Positions 18,474 to 26,424 of a DNA stretch of 32,226 nt are shown piece after piece. The position numbers and the translations under genes are program-made. The stretch covers positions 1 through 32,226 of the forward strand of contig JAUILL010000037.1 of the NCBI GenBank assembly GCA_030433335.1, written 5' to 3'. The notes under the pieces are model-generated. The model ran no database searches, was not told where the DNA came from, and saw only the letters and a list, made by a program, of their open reading frames with translations. Each line of letters begins with the position of its first letter. The first letter of the stretch is position 1. The stretch is from Alphaproteobacteria bacterium (GTDB taxonomy: Bacteria > Pseudomonadota > Alphaproteobacteria > Rhodobacterales > Rhodobacteraceae).

Positions 18474-19064
18474 TTAGGCTGCGAATTTGCGCTTTTTGCG
18501 GCGGCTCGCCATGCCACCCAGAACCATCAGGCCTGCAGCCGCCATGGGCAGTGCCGCGGGCAGCGGGACGGGGGCCAGATCGCCTTCGCCAAAGATCCAC
18601 GCTTCGGCTTTGCCAAGGGTGTCGTCGATTGCGTCGATATAGAAAGCAAAGCTGTCGGAGGGCGATACGGTGAATTCGTACTGGCCGCCCTGCGCATTGT
18701 CGTCGCCATTGTCAGTCAGCTGGATTTCCGTGCCGTTCAGGATCAGGCCGAACGGGTCAAAAAAGGGACCATCAACGTCATAGCTGTTGTAGGCCCAAGT
18801 GGTTGCAAACTTCACGATTCCTTCGAAACCGGTAAAGGTCATCGAAGTGACGATGCTGCTGCCGGTGTCGGAGTCAGAGCCGACGAGTTTGTAGAAAAAA
18901 TCGAAAGCAGGTGCCAGCGCGGAATTGTCGACGTAATACCCGCTGCCGCCGCCATCATCGAATGTACCTGTCGACCCGTAGGGACCCGCGAAGCTCACGG
19001 TCGCCGCCTGCGCGCCGGTGGCCATAGCCAGGCACATTCCAGCTGCACTCAGAAACTTTAGCAT
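18474..19064 (-). CDS. VPLPA-CTERM sorting-signal protein, secreted
   Basis: This 196-residue exported protein has a signal peptide (MLKFLSAAGMCLAMATGAQA, cleavage after residue 20). A Gly/Asp-rich, probably beta-sandwich body follows, and the tripartite C-terminal sorting signal is VPLPA at 166-170, a hydrophobic helix, and the basic tail SRRKKRKFAA. This tail is the VPLPA variant of PEP-CTERM that is recognised by a dedicated exosortase in Rhodobacterales and related bacteria, which cleaves and anchors or releases the protein at the surface, often with exopolysaccharide. No exosortase is encoded in the window. The start at 19064 has GAGGA upstream; an earlier ATG at 19097 would mask the signal peptide. 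The body has no recognisable catalytic motif. Confidence 0.9.
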   Translation of the reverse strand: MLKFLSAAGMCLAMATGAQAATVSFAGPYGSTGTFDDGGGSGYYVDNSALAPAFDFFYKLVGSDSDTGSSIVTSMTFTGFEGIVKFATTWAYNSYDVDGPFFDPFGLILNGTEIQLTDNGDDNAQGGQYEFTVSPSDSFAFYIDAIDDTLGKAEAWIFGEGDLAPVPLPAALPMAAAGLMVLGGMASRRKKRKFAA

Positions 19065-19396
19065 AATTAAATCCTCAAATTGGAACGCCCCGTGCATTTC
19101 AGGACCAATCTATTGTGCCATTATTTCTTGGCGCGTCTTCACGGAATTTTAATAATTTAGGATTTTTTAGCGTATTCCCGATTGGGGGATTTTAATTTCT
19201 GTGGCATCGCCCTGAAAGCAAAGGGAAAAACATCAGGGTTTTGAATTAAAGTGAGGGGCTAATTTGTAGTTTTGCTTGTCTCCGATGTGGAAACAGTGGC
19301 CCGTAAATCTCAAATGCAGAAATACTAACGGTTTAAAATGAAAAGCAGCGCCGAAGCGCCGCTGTTCGAGGAATCAAAGGGTGGGGTAAGTGCCTC
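19065..19396. other. AT-rich intergenic region upstream of the VPLPA-CTERM gene
   Basis: This 332-base gap is clearly more AT-rich than its surroundings. It holds the rimO terminator at its right end and must hold the promoter of the VPLPA-CTERM gene. An interrupted inverted repeat, CCCTGA (19211-19216) with TCAGGG (about 19233-19238), could bind a regulator. I see no coding frame or RNA gene. Confidence 0.5.
19331..19363 (-). terminator. rimO terminator
   Basis: Reading the minus strand, AGCGGCGC pairs with GCGCTGCT (eight pairs, one wobble) around a TTCG tetraloop, then TTTCATTTT follows. It lies 33 bases after the rimO stop codon. Confidence 0.8.
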
Positions 19397-20773
19397 TCAG
19401 CCCGATATTTTTCCCCAAAGGTCATATTCACCGGCTTCATCGACGTCGACTTTGACGATATCGCCAACCGACAGGCCTTCTGCGCCTTCGTCGATGAACA
19501 GGTTGCCATCGATTTCAGGAGCGTCAGCCCATGTGCGGCAGGTCGCGATGCCATCTTCGTCAATGTCGTCAATAATCACCTCAAGGGTTTTGCCGACTTT
19601 CGCTTCAAGCTTGGCCTCTGAAATCGCTTGGGATTGCTGCATGAAGCGTTCCCAACGATCCTGCTTGATTTCGTCCGGAACGTGGTCCGGCAATTCGTTG
19701 GACCGTGCCCCATCCACGTTTTCGTATTGGAAGCAGCCGACCCGATCCAATTGCGCTTCGTCTAACCAATCGAGCAGAGTTTGGAACTCCTCTTCGGTCT
19801 CGCCGGGGTAGCCGACGATAAAGGTCGAACGCAGAGTGATGTCGGGGCACACGTCGCGCCATGCGTTGATTTCGTCCAGCGTTTTCGCGGCAGCTGCAGG
19901 GCGCGCCATCCGCTTCAGCGTGTCGGGATGCGCGTGCTGGAAGGGGATGTCCAGATAGGGCAGGATAAGCCCCTCGGCCATCAGCGGGATCAGGTTGCGC
20001 ACATGGGGGTAGGGGTACACGTAGTGCAACCGCACCCAAGCGCCAAGCGACCCTAGATCACGGGCCAGATCGGTGATGTGGGCGCGGTGGCCGCGCTCCT
20101 CGGCGTGCTTGATGTCGACGCCATAGGCGCTGGTGTCTTGGCTGATCACCAGCAGTTCCTTGACCCCATTTTCGACCAGCTTTTCCGCCTCGCGGACGAT
20201 GGCATGGGCAGGGCGGCTGACTAAGCGACCGCGCATGTCGGGAATGATGCAGAATTTGCACTTGTGGTTACAGCCCTCGGAAATCTTGAGATAGCTGTAG
20301 TGGCGCGGCGTCAGGCTAACTCCGCTGGCCGGCAGCAGATCGATGAACGGATCGGGGCTAGGGGGAACGGCCCCGTGGACAGCGTCCAACACCTGCTCGT
20401 ATTGGTGAGGGCCCGTGACGGCCAAAACCTTGGGGTGGTGACCGGTGATATACTCGGGCTCTGCCCCCAGACACCCGGTCACGATCACGCGGCCGTTTTC
20501 GTTCAGCGCCTCGCCGATCGCTTCCAAAGACTCTGCCTTGGCCGAGTCCAGGAATCCGCAGGTGTTCACGATCACGGCATCTGCGCCCGAATAATCAGGG
20601 CTGATCGCATAGCCTTCGGCCCGCAGGCGGGTCAAAATGCGTTCACTGTCCACTAGGGCCTTGGGACAGCCCAAGGACACCATGCCGATGGTCGGCTGGC
20701 CGGGGCGGGCCTCGTCGCGGATCTGCGCGCGGGGGGCAATGTCGGGTCGCAGGTTCGGGGGGTTCTGGCTCAT
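19397..20773 (-). CDS. rimO: Ribosomal protein uS12 methylthiotransferase RimO
   Basis: This radical-SAM methylthiotransferase adds a methylthio group to the conserved aspartate of ribosomal protein S12. The 458-residue protein has the three expected regions. The N-terminal UPF0004 domain has cysteines C36 (SLGCPKA), C72 (NTCGF) and C101 (TGCLGAE) for the auxiliary cluster. The radical-SAM core has C168-x3-C172-x2-C175 in [10 protein letters not shown]. The C-terminal TRAM domain runs over the last ~65 residues. The [12 protein letters not shown] start and the YVYPYPH segment distinguish RimO from the tRNA enzyme MiaB. The ATG at 20773 gives MSQNPPN; a start 15 codons earlier is in frame but atypical. 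It is transcribed alone, with a terminator upstream (from gcrA) and downstream. Confidence 0.96.
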   Translation of the reverse strand: MSQNPPNLRPDIAPRAQIRDEARPGQPTIGMVSLGCPKALVDSERILTRLRAEGYAISPDYSGADAVIVNTCGFLDSAKAESLEAIGEALNENGRVIVTGCLGAEPEYITGHHPKVLAVTGPHQYEQVLDAVHGAVPPSPDPFIDLLPASGVSLTPRHYSYLKISEGCNHKCKFCIIPDMRGRLVSRPAHAIVREAEKLVENGVKELLVISQDTSAYGVDIKHAEERGHRAHITDLARDLGSLGAWVRLHYVYPYPHVRNLIPLMAEGLILPYLDIPFQHAHPDTLKRMARPAAAAKTLDEINAWRDVCPDITLRSTFIVGYPGETEEEFQTLLDWLDEAQLDRVGCFQYENVDGARSNELPDHVPDEIKQDRWERFMQQSQAISEAKLEAKVGKTLEVIIDDIDEDGIATCRTWADAPEIDGNLFIDEGAEGLSVGDIVKVDVDEAGEYDLWGKISG

Positions 20774-20820
20774 GGTTGGTCCACCGGCTAGCGGCCACAA
20801 GGCATCACGACCTTGCAACC

Positions 20821-20851
20821 AAAAACGACGAAAGGGGCCTGATCCAGCCCC
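20821..20851 (-). terminator. gcrA terminator
   Basis: On the minus strand GGGGC pairs with GCCCC across an eight-base loop (TGGATCAG), followed by TTTCGTCGTTTTT. It lies about 65 bases after the gcrA stop and just upstream of rimO. Confidence 0.65.
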
Positions 20852-20854
20852 CTG

Positions 20855-20877
20855 CTTCTTTTTGCTCTAAATACTCA
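20855..20877 (+). repeat. Single copy of the TCTTTTTGC...AAATACTC intergenic repeat
   Basis: The stretch from 20855 reads TTCTTTTTGCTCTAAATACTC. It aligns with the right arm of the inverted pair at 6120-6168, differing by a few bases. It lies in the gcrA 3' region. Confidence 0.6.
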
Positions 20878-20916
20878 TTAACACGCCGCCACCCACAGGG
20901 CACCGACGCGCGATGA

Positions 20917-21510
20917 TCAGCGGCGACGGTCCCGCTTGTTGTTCACAGGCTGGAACGCCACGCCCACATGGGCCTCGCAATAGGGTTTGCCCTGCTGCAC
21001 AGGGTGACCGCAGAACCAGAAGTCCGGAGTCGCCGGATCGCCCACAGGCCATTTGCAGGTCCGCTCGGTCAGTTCCATCAGCGACAGTTTCTTCGCCTTC
21101 TTCTCGACTTCGCTCACCTTGGCCAGCGCCTCGGCGGGGATCTCGTTCGCCGAAGGCTGCGGGGGCAGGGGCTGGCCCGCGGGGATGATCGCCTTGCGGG
21201 CAGGGGTGGTCACCGGCACAGGGCGCGCTTCGGGCGCGGGGGCTGCCGCCGCAGGAGCGGGCTCGGGCTTGGGCGCGGGTTTGGGCTTGGCTTCCGCCTT
21301 GGGCTTGGGCGCGGGCTTGGGCTCTGCAGCCGCAGCGGGCGCCGACGCGGCAGAGGCGCCCGCGTTGCGGTTCGACAGACCCAGACGGTGCACTTTGCCG
21401 ATCACCGCGTTACGGGTCACGCCACCAAGCTCCTTGGCGATCTGGCTTGCCGATTGGCCTTCGCCCCACATCTTTTTCAGAAGCTCAACGCGTTCGTCGG
21501 TCCAGGACAT
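20917..21510 (-). CDS. gcrA: GcrA-type cell-cycle regulator
   Basis: GcrA is an alphaproteobacterial sigma70-associated activator of cell-cycle promoters, in Caulobacter acting together with GAnTC methylation by CcrM. The 197-residue protein has the conserved N-terminal DNA-binding domain MSWTDERVELLKKMW through NAVIGKVHRLGL (residues 1-45). A long Ala/Pro/Lys-rich linker (about 50-120, repeats of PKPAP) follows. The C-terminal RNA-polymerase-binding module has the cysteine pattern C152, C167, C178 and H181 (TCKWPVGDP, FCGHP, PYCEAH). The start at 21510 gives the canonical MSWTDE, with AGGAAA seven bases upstream. It is transcribed divergently from the ABC-2 permease. The linker is low-complexity and will vary between species. 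Confidence 0.95.
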   Translation of the reverse strand: MSWTDERVELLKKMWGEGQSASQIAKELGGVTRNAVIGKVHRLGLSNRNAGASAASAPAAAAEPKPAPKPKAEAKPKPAPKPEPAPAAAAPAPEARPVPVTTPARKAIIPAGQPLPPQPSANEIPAEALAKVSEVEKKAKKLSLMELTERTCKWPVGDPATPDFWFCGHPVQQGKPYCEAHVGVAFQPVNNKRDRRR

Positions 21511-21552
21511 ACAGCTTTCCTTGATGGTCACAGGCGTCCAGAGGGGGACAGC

Positions 21553-21583
21553 CTTATAGAATTTGGTCGAGGCCCTATTCTAA
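21553..21583 (-). promoter_or_regulatory. Weak candidate gcrA promoter
   Basis: TATAAG on the minus strand (21558 to 21553) is a good -10 element 43 bases upstream of the gcrA start. The -35 around 21578-21583 (TTAGAA) is poorly matched and spaced by 19 bases. Prediction only. Confidence 0.28.
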
Positions 21584-21635
21584 TCATCCCGTGGCGCGTT
21601 ACAAGGCACGCAAAGCATTCTAGGGAATTCGGACG

Positions 21636-22439
21636 ATGTCACACATGAACGATATGGGCGAAAGACGCTTCGGACGCGTGAACTGGCTGGGCCTGATGAC
21701 ACTGGCCGAACGCGAATGCCGCCGGTTTCTGGCGGTCTGGAACCAGACGTTGGCCGCGCCCATCGTCACCGCAGGCCTATTTCTAACGATTTTCGCGATT
21801 GCAATCGGCCCAACCCGTGGCGACGTGATGGGCGTGCCCTTTGTGAACTTCATCGCGCCAGGCATCCTAATGATGACCGTGATCCAGAACGCCTTTGCCA
21901 ATGTGTCCTCCTCAATCGTGAGTGCCAAAGTGCAGGGTAACATCGTCGACACACTGATGCCGCCCCTCTCGGCGGGCGAAATGGTGCTGGGATATCTGGC
22001 AGGCGGGATCGTACGCGGCGTGCTAGTGGCGATCGTGATCGCCCTAGCGATTCTCTTGTTCCTCGGCACGGGCCTCAAACATCCGCTCTCGGCGCTGGCC
22101 TTTATCATCGTCGGCTCGGCCTTCATGGGTGGTTTGGGCATGGTCGCAGCCGTCTATGCGCAGAAGTTTGATCAAATTGCCGCGATCACAAACTTCGTCG
22201 TCACGCCGCTCGCGTTCCTGTCGGGCACCTTTTACTCGGTCGAGGCGATGCCCGTCGGCCTCTATCAGATCACCCACCTGAACCCGATTTTCTATTTTAT
22301 TGACGGGGTGCGCTGGTCCGTGCTCGGGGTGTCGGACAGCAATCCGGTCTTTGGCTTCTTCTTTGGCCTGACCGCCGCAGTTCTCGTCAACATACTGGCA
22401 TGGTGGATGTTCCGCACGGGCTACCGCCTCAAAGCCTGA
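21636..22439 (+). CDS. ABC-2 type transporter permease (YadH-like)
   Basis: This 267-residue inner-membrane protein has six hydrophobic segments: about residues 38-60, 70-95, 120-148, 155-178, 185-205 and 238-260. It matches the ABC-2 permease family of drug and polysaccharide exporters (YadH, NodJ). The family loop near 96-112, ending in DTLMPPLSAGEMV, contacts the ATPase, and NPIFYFIDGVRW near 219-230 is the C-terminal signature. The partner ATP-binding gene, normally adjacent, is absent: gcrA lies on one side and argD on the other. It may pair with an ATPase encoded elsewhere. The exported substrate is unknown. The ATG at 21636 is followed closely by other in-frame ATGs (MSHMNDM), so the exact start is uncertain by a few codons. 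Confidence 0.88.
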   Translation: MSHMNDMGERRFGRVNWLGLMTLAERECRRFLAVWNQTLAAPIVTAGLFLTIFAIAIGPTRGDVMGVPFVNFIAPGILMMTVIQNAFANVSSSIVSAKVQGNIVDTLMPPLSAGEMVLGYLAGGIVRGVLVAIVIALAILLFLGTGLKHPLSALAFIIVGSAFMGGLGMVAAVYAQKFDQIAAITNFVVTPLAFLSGTFYSVEAMPVGLYQITHLNPIFYFIDGVRWSVLGVSDSNPVFGFFFGLTAAVLVNILAWWMFRTGYRLKA

Positions 22440-22458
22440 ACGAATCTTCTTTATTTTT

Positions 22459-22484
22459 GCCCTGCGCCACGCTATGCGCAGGGC
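22459..22484 (+). promoter_or_regulatory. Hairpin ahead of the putative arginine leader frame
   Basis: GCCCTGCGC at 22459-22467 pairs perfectly with GCGCAGGGC at 22476-22484 around an eight-base loop. The T-run lies before rather than after it, so it is not an intrinsic terminator on the plus strand. Its 3' arm holds the only AGGG that could serve as ribosome binding site for the short frame beginning at 22485/22488. Confidence 0.5.
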
Positions 22485-22550
22485 ATGATGACCAAGCAGA
22501 TCACACGAGCTGCAACAGCCCTGCGACGTCGACGCGCCTATTTCGCGTAA
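22485..22550 (+). CDS. Putative arginine-rich leader peptide upstream of argD
   Basis: A 21-codon frame encodes MMTKQITRAATALRRRRAYFA, just after the permease gene and 115 bases before argD. Codons 14-17 (CGA CGT CGA CGC) are four consecutive arginines, and a fifth CGA lies at codon 8. The last codons overlap a small stem: ACGCG at 22532-22536 with CGCGT at 22544-22548. The layout resembles attenuation leaders of amino-acid operons, with the arginine gene argD next. Weaknesses: the Shine-Dalgarno is poor and close; the downstream hairpin (GTGC/GCAC, 22567-22581) before the T-run at 22587-22591 is weak; arginine-rich frames are common by chance in GC-rich DNA; and argD may have a promoter after the leader. 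Treat as a hypothesis. Confidence 0.3.
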   Translation: MMTKQITRAATALRRRRAYFA

Positions 22551-22582
22551 CGACAGCTGTCATCTTGTGCTTTTCTCGCACG

Positions 22583-22600
22583 CCTCTTTTTGCAAAATAC
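22583..22600 (+). repeat. Degenerate copy of the TCTTTTTGC...AAATAC intergenic repeat
   Basis: CCTCTTTTTGCAAAATAC in the argD upstream region matches the core of the copies at 6145-6168 and 20855-20877. It provides the T-run that could serve an attenuator, so that T-run may be repeat-derived. Confidence 0.5.
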
Positions 22601-22609
22601 CCGTAATCG

Positions 22610-22638
22610 TTGACTTGAGCGGCCTGTCAGGCCACCAA
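22610..22638 (+). promoter_or_regulatory. Candidate argD promoter with internal inverted repeat
   Basis: TTGACT at 22610-22615 is a strong -35 match; the expected -10 at 22633-22638 (CACCAA) is poor. Between them GGCCTG-T-CAGGCC (22621-22633) is a perfect six-pair inverted repeat that could be an operator overlapping the promoter. If this promoter is the main one, the arginine-rich frame upstream would not be on the argD mRNA. Confidence 0.33.
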
Positions 22639-22664
22639 AGCCTTCATCCACAAGGAAGAATGCC

Positions 22665-23843
22665 ATGATCCCTTCGGTTCTGCCCACTTACAATCGCGCT
22701 CCGCTATCTTTCGTCAAAGGCGAAGGCAGCTGGTTGATCGAGGCTGACGGCCGACGTTTTCTCGACCTCGGTGCGGGGATCGCAGTGAACGCCCTTGGCC
22801 ATGCCAACCCTGACCTGACCGAGGCGCTGACCACACAGGCGCAGAACCTGTGGCATGTGTCGAACCTCTATCAGATCCCGCAGCAGCAACAGCTGGCGGA
22901 CAAGCTAGTCGACGCCACCTTTGCTGACACCGTGTTCTTTACCAACTCGGGCACCGAAAGCTGTGAGCTCGCGGTCAAGATGGCGCGCAAATACTGGTAT
23001 GACAAAGGCCAGCCCGAGCGGCATGTGATCATAACCTTCGAGGGCAGCTTCCATGGCCGCTCCTCGGCCGGTATCGCCGCCGCAGGCAGCGAGAAAATGA
23101 CCAAAGGCTTCGCGCCCTTGCTGCCCGGTTTCCGCCATCTGCCTTTCGGCGATCATGACGCGATCAAAAAGGCGATGAAGCAGCCCGACGTGGCTGGCAT
23201 CCTGATCGAGCCTGTGCAGGGCGAGGGCGGCATTCGCCCGCTCCCCGATGTCTGCCTCAAGGGCATCCGCGCCCTGTGCGATGAAACCGGCGCCCTGATG
23301 ATACTGGACGAAGTGCAATGCGGCGTCTCGCGGACCGGCAAGCTCTTTGCCCATGAATGGGCAGGCGTGACCCCGGACATCATGATGGTGGCCAAGGGCA
23401 TCGGCGGCGGCTTCCCCCTCGGCGCGGTTCTGGCGACCGAGGACGCGGCCAGCGGTATGACCGCGGGCACCCATGGCTCGACCTACGGCGGCAACCCTCT
23501 GGGCTGCGCTGTGGGCAACAAGGTCATGGAAATCGTCAGCGATCCCGCCTTCCTCGACGAGGTGAACCGCAAGGCTGGCCTGTTGCGTCAGGGGCTCGAG
23601 TCCCTCGTGGCCCGTTTCCCCGAGGTGTTCGAGTCCGTGCGCGGCCTCGGCCTGATGCTGGGCATCAAATGCAAGGTCACCAACCTCGACGTGGTCAAGG
23701 CGGCCTACGACGCAGGCCTGCTGACCGTGCCCGCAGGGGACAACGTCGTGCGCCTTCTGCCCGCCCTGAATATCCCCGACGAAGACATCACCGAAGCCCT
23801 GAACCGCTTCGAGAAGGTCGCAACCGAATTGCAACCTTCCTGA
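22665..23843 (+). CDS. argD: Acetylornithine aminotransferase
   Basis: This PLP-dependent class III aminotransferase converts N-acetylglutamate semialdehyde to N-acetylornithine in arginine synthesis, and many ArgD proteins also act in lysine synthesis. The 392-residue length is typical. K244 in [15 protein letters not shown] is the PLP-binding lysine, D215 in ILDEVQCG contacts the cofactor nitrogen, and FTNSGTES at 92-99 binds the phosphate. The N-terminus [20 protein letters not shown] fits the family. The start at 22665 has AAGGAAG upstream. The argF gene follows after a 91-base gap filled by a repeat, so argD and argF are probably one transcript. The gap of 225 bases upstream may hold control elements (see leader and promoter entries). 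Confidence 0.95.
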   Translation: MIPSVLPTYNRAPLSFVKGEGSWLIEADGRRFLDLGAGIAVNALGHANPDLTEALTTQAQNLWHVSNLYQIPQQQQLADKLVDATFADTVFFTNSGTESCELAVKMARKYWYDKGQPERHVIITFEGSFHGRSSAGIAAAGSEKMTKGFAPLLPGFRHLPFGDHDAIKKAMKQPDVAGILIEPVQGEGGIRPLPDVCLKGIRALCDETGALMILDEVQCGVSRTGKLFAHEWAGVTPDIMMVAKGIGGGFPLGAVLATEDAASGMTAGTHGSTYGGNPLGCAVGNKVMEIVSDPAFLDEVNRKAGLLRQGLESLVARFPEVFESVRGLGLMLGIKCKVTNLDVVKAAYDAGLLTVPAGDNVVRLLPALNIPDEDITEALNRFEKVATELQPS

Positions 23844-23919
23844 CTTCATCTTTGTGAAAATACTCCGGGGGAGTCCGCCTTCGGCGGACGGGGGCAGCGC
23901 CCCCCGGACCCCGGCCCCA
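23844..23919 (+). repeat. Long copy of the AAATACTCCGGGGGAGTCCGC repeat, between argD and argF
   Basis: The copy begins with TTCATCTTTGTGAAAATACTC and contains two hairpins. GTCCGCC pairs with GGCGGAC around TTC (23873-23889), and GGGGGC pairs with GCCCCC around AGC (23890-23904). The same order of elements recurs at 28496-28556. It lies inside the argD-argF transcript, where the hairpins could affect mRNA stability or partial termination; no T-run follows, so readthrough is expected. Confidence 0.8.
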
Positions 23920-23934
23920 AAGAAAGACACCGAT

Positions 23935-24861
23935 ATGAATCACTTCCTCGACATCCACAAAACGGACCAAGCTGACCTTCACAATATGATCGACCTTGCT
24001 GCTCGCATGAAAGCGGATCGTGCGGGTCATCCAAAAGGTATGCTGGACGCGGACAAGGCGCTCGACGGCCGTATGGTCGCCCTGATTTTCGAGAAGCCTT
24101 CAACCCGCACCCGCGTCAGCTTTGATGTCGGTATCCGTCAGATGGGTGGTCAGACCATGCTGCTTTCGGGCAAGGATATGCAGCTGGGTCACGGGGAAAC
24201 GATCGCGGACACCGCGCGGGTTCTGTCGCGCTATGTCGATGCGATCATGATTCGGACGTTTGACGAATCGGTTCTGCTGGAACTGGCGGAATACTCGGAC
24301 GTGCCTGTGATCAACGGCCTGACCGACCGCACCCACCCCTGCCAGATCATGGCGGACCTGCTGACCTACCAAGAGCACCGTGGCGACATCGCGGGCAAGA
24401 AGGTGGTCTGGTCTGGCGACGGCAACAACGTCTGCGCGTCTTTCCTGCACGCGGCGGGGCAGTTCGGCTTCGATTTTACCTTCACCGGCCCTGAAAAGCT
24501 GGATCCCGAGGCAGAATTTATCGGCTACGCCCGCTCCAAAGGTGTGCAGGTCTCGATTGAGCGCGACCCCTACAAGGCGGTCGAAGGTGCGGATTTGATC
24601 GTGACCGACACGTGGGTCTCTATGCATGACAGCCAGTCCACCAAGGAACGCCGCCATAATCTGCTGCGCCCCTATCAGGTGAATGACGACCTGATGGCCG
24701 CCGCCAAAGACGACGCCCTGTTCATGCACTGCCTGCCCGCACATCGCGGCGAAGAAGTGACCAGCAGCGTCATGGATGGCCCCAAAAGCGTGATTTTCGA
24801 CGAGGCGGAAAACCGTCTGCACGCCCAAAAAGCGGTCGTGCGCTGGTGCCTCGGCCTCTGA
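23935..24861 (+). CDS. argF: Ornithine carbamoyltransferase
   Basis: This enzyme transfers the carbamoyl group from carbamoyl phosphate to ornithine to give citrulline in arginine synthesis. The 308-residue protein has the carbamoyl-phosphate-binding STRTR motif at 56-60, HPCQ at 134-137, and the ornithine-binding HCLPAHR at 265-271 with catalytic C266. It is the standard trimeric OTC length. The start at 23935 gives MNHFLDI; the frame is open 27 codons upstream, but that part lies in the intergenic repeat and is rejected. The ribosome binding site is weak (AAAGAAAG), which may mean lower translation than argD. Its substrate is made by the carbamoyl-phosphate synthase whose large subunit is encoded at the left end of the window. 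Confidence 0.96.
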   Translation: MNHFLDIHKTDQADLHNMIDLAARMKADRAGHPKGMLDADKALDGRMVALIFEKPSTRTRVSFDVGIRQMGGQTMLLSGKDMQLGHGETIADTARVLSRYVDAIMIRTFDESVLLELAEYSDVPVINGLTDRTHPCQIMADLLTYQEHRGDIAGKKVVWSGDGNNVCASFLHAAGQFGFDFTFTGPEKLDPEAEFIGYARSKGVQVSIERDPYKAVEGADLIVTDTWVSMHDSQSTKERRHNLLRPYQVNDDLMAAAKDDALFMHCLPAHRGEEVTSSVMDGPKSVIFDEAENRLHAQKAVVRWCLGL

Positions 24862-24906
24862 GATTCTGCGCCTCTGCACATCCCGTCTTCGCTTAAAAGC
24901 GCTTGA

Positions 24907-24927
24907 TGTTCACGCTAACACCGTTAG
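24907..24927. promoter_or_regulatory. Candidate operator upstream of gnd
   Basis: TGTTCACGCTAACA (24907-24920) resembles the LacI-family palindrome TGTTAGCGCTAACA with two mismatches. It overlaps an exact inverted repeat, CTAAC-ACC-GTTAG (24915-24927). It sits 31-51 bases before the gnd start codon, where a sugar-responsive repressor could act. Confidence 0.4.
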
Positions 24928-24957
24928 ATGTCACACCAGTTATGATAGGAGTGACGG

Positions 24958-26373
24958 ATGGCTGAGGCACAGAAGATCGGTTTGATCGGCTTGGGAACCA
25001 TGGGCAGCGCGCTGGCGCTGAACTTGGCAGAGAAAGGCGCGCACGTCGTCGTGCAGAACCGGACCCACGCCCGCGTTCCCGAATTCATCTCCGAGGCTGG
25101 CGATCTGGCCTCGAACCTCGAAGGTGCAGGCGATCTGGCCGATCTGGTCAACCGTCTGCCCCAGCCGCGGTTCATCATCCTGATGACGCCCGCAGGCGGT
25201 CCGACCGACGCGATGATCGAAGACCTGAAGCCCTTGCTGGCGCAGGGCGACACGCTGATCGACGCGGGCAACTCTGATTTCCACGACACCCGCCGCCGCA
25301 CTGCGGACATGGAGGCCGCTGGCTTCAAGTTCCTTGGCATGGGCGTGTCGGGCGGCGAAGAGGGCGCACGCCACGGACCCAGCATCATGGTCGGCGGCAC
25401 CGAGGACGCCTACGCGCCTGTGAAAGCCATCATCGAAGCGATCTCGGCCAAGTTTGAGGGCGCTCCTTGCGCCGCGCATCTGGGCCCTGACGGTGCCGGT
25501 CACTTTGTGAAAACCGTGCACAACGGCATCGAATATGCCGACATGCAGATGATCGCCGAGGTCTACGGCCTACTGCGCGACGCCGGCTGGGAAGCCTCCA
25601 AGATCGGCGAACTCTTTGCCGATTGGGGCAAGGGCGATCTGGGTTCCTATCTAGTCGAAGTCACCGAGGCCGTCCTGACCGCCACCGACCCTGAAAGCGG
25701 CGCGGCCATGGTCGACGTCATCGCGGACAAGGCGGGCCAGAAGGGTACGGGTCGTTGGACCGTCATCGAGGCACTGAAACTCGGCCAGTCCGCCAGCACC
25801 ATCGAAGCAGCCGTTGCGGCGCGATCTTGGTCGGCAGAGCCCGACGTCCGCAATGCAGGCGAAGCATCGCTGGTCCCTGCTGGTACCGAGGCTGTCGTCG
25901 TCGAGCCCGAAGATCTGAAGAACGCCTTCCTCGCGGCTCGAATTCTGGCCTACGCGCAGGGCTTCCGTGTGCTGCAGGCAGCGTCGGATACCTATGAGTG
26001 GGATCTGGACATGGCCCGAGTGGCCGAAATCTGGCGCGCAGGCTGCATCATCCGCAGCGTGTTGCTGGACGAGATCAGCAGCGCGCACCGCGCGGGTCTG
26101 CCGAGCGGCCAGCTCTACTTGGCGGAGGGTCTGCTGCAGAAAGTTACCGGCGGTCTGCCCGCTCTGCGCCGCGTCGTGGCCGCAGCGGCGATCTCGGGTC
26201 AACCCGTCCCCGCATTGGCCAGTGCGCTGTCGTTCATCGACACCATGCGCCACAGCCGCGGAACCACGAACCTGATCCAAGCGCAGCGCGACTATTTCGG
26301 TGCCCACGGGTTCGAGCGTGTGGACAGCGATGAGACCGGTCTGCACGGTCCTTGGGCCGGCCACGGAATGTAA
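24958..26373 (+). CDS. gnd: 6-phosphogluconate dehydrogenase, decarboxylating
   Basis: This oxidative pentose phosphate enzyme converts 6-phosphogluconate to ribulose 5-phosphate and CO2 with production of NADPH. The 471-residue length is that of the long dimeric form. GLIGLGTMGSALALNLA at 8-24 is the Rossmann motif and NRT at 34-36 the NADP-specific site. SGGEEGARHGPS at 131-142 is the substrate signature, and KTVHNGIEYADMQ at 185-197 carries catalytic K185, N189 and E192. The C-terminal tail QAQRDYFGAHGFER completes the neighbouring subunit's site. AGGAG lies seven bases before the ATG. The gene has its own upstream inverted repeats and a strong terminator downstream, so it is probably a separate unit from argDF. 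Confidence 0.96.
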   Translation: MAEAQKIGLIGLGTMGSALALNLAEKGAHVVVQNRTHARVPEFISEAGDLASNLEGAGDLADLVNRLPQPRFIILMTPAGGPTDAMIEDLKPLLAQGDTLIDAGNSDFHDTRRRTADMEAAGFKFLGMGVSGGEEGARHGPSIMVGGTEDAYAPVKAIIEAISAKFEGAPCAAHLGPDGAGHFVKTVHNGIEYADMQMIAEVYGLLRDAGWEASKIGELFADWGKGDLGSYLVEVTEAVLTATDPESGAAMVDVIADKAGQKGTGRWTVIEALKLGQSASTIEAAVAARSWSAEPDVRNAGEASLVPAGTEAVVVEPEDLKNAFLAARILAYAQGFRVLQAASDTYEWDLDMARVAEIWRAGCIIRSVLLDEISSAHRAGLPSGQLYLAEGLLQKVTGGLPALRRVVAAAAISGQPVPALASALSFIDTMRHSRGTTNLIQAQRDYFGAHGFERVDSDETGLHGPWAGHGM

Positions 26374-26392
26374 GATCACCGAGTTTCTCAAG

Positions 26393-26424
26393 AAAAGCCG
26401 CCCCGAACACGGGCGGCTTTTTGT
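26393..26424. terminator. Bidirectional terminator between gnd and the 122-residue hypothetical gene
   Basis: AAAGCCGCCC at 26394-26403 pairs with GGGCGGCTTT at 26411-26420 around a seven-base loop, with a T-run following on the plus strand and TTTTCTTG on the minus strand. It serves gnd on one strand and the convergent hypothetical gene, whose stop lies just beside it, on the other. Confidence 0.9.

Noticed and set aside
19202..19216. Sigma54-like promoter (TGGCATCGCCCTGAA)
   Set aside because: The -24 half fits, but the -12 half lacks the required GC, and the orientation points away from the VPLPA-CTERM gene.
20053..20320. Several short open frames inside rimO, argD and lepA on either strand
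   Set aside because: All are shadows of the real genes in other frames, rich in Arg, Pro and Ser with no family motif.
24941..24946. TATGAT as a -10 element for gnd
   Set aside because: No -35 at the right distance, and it would place the start next to the gnd ribosome binding site.
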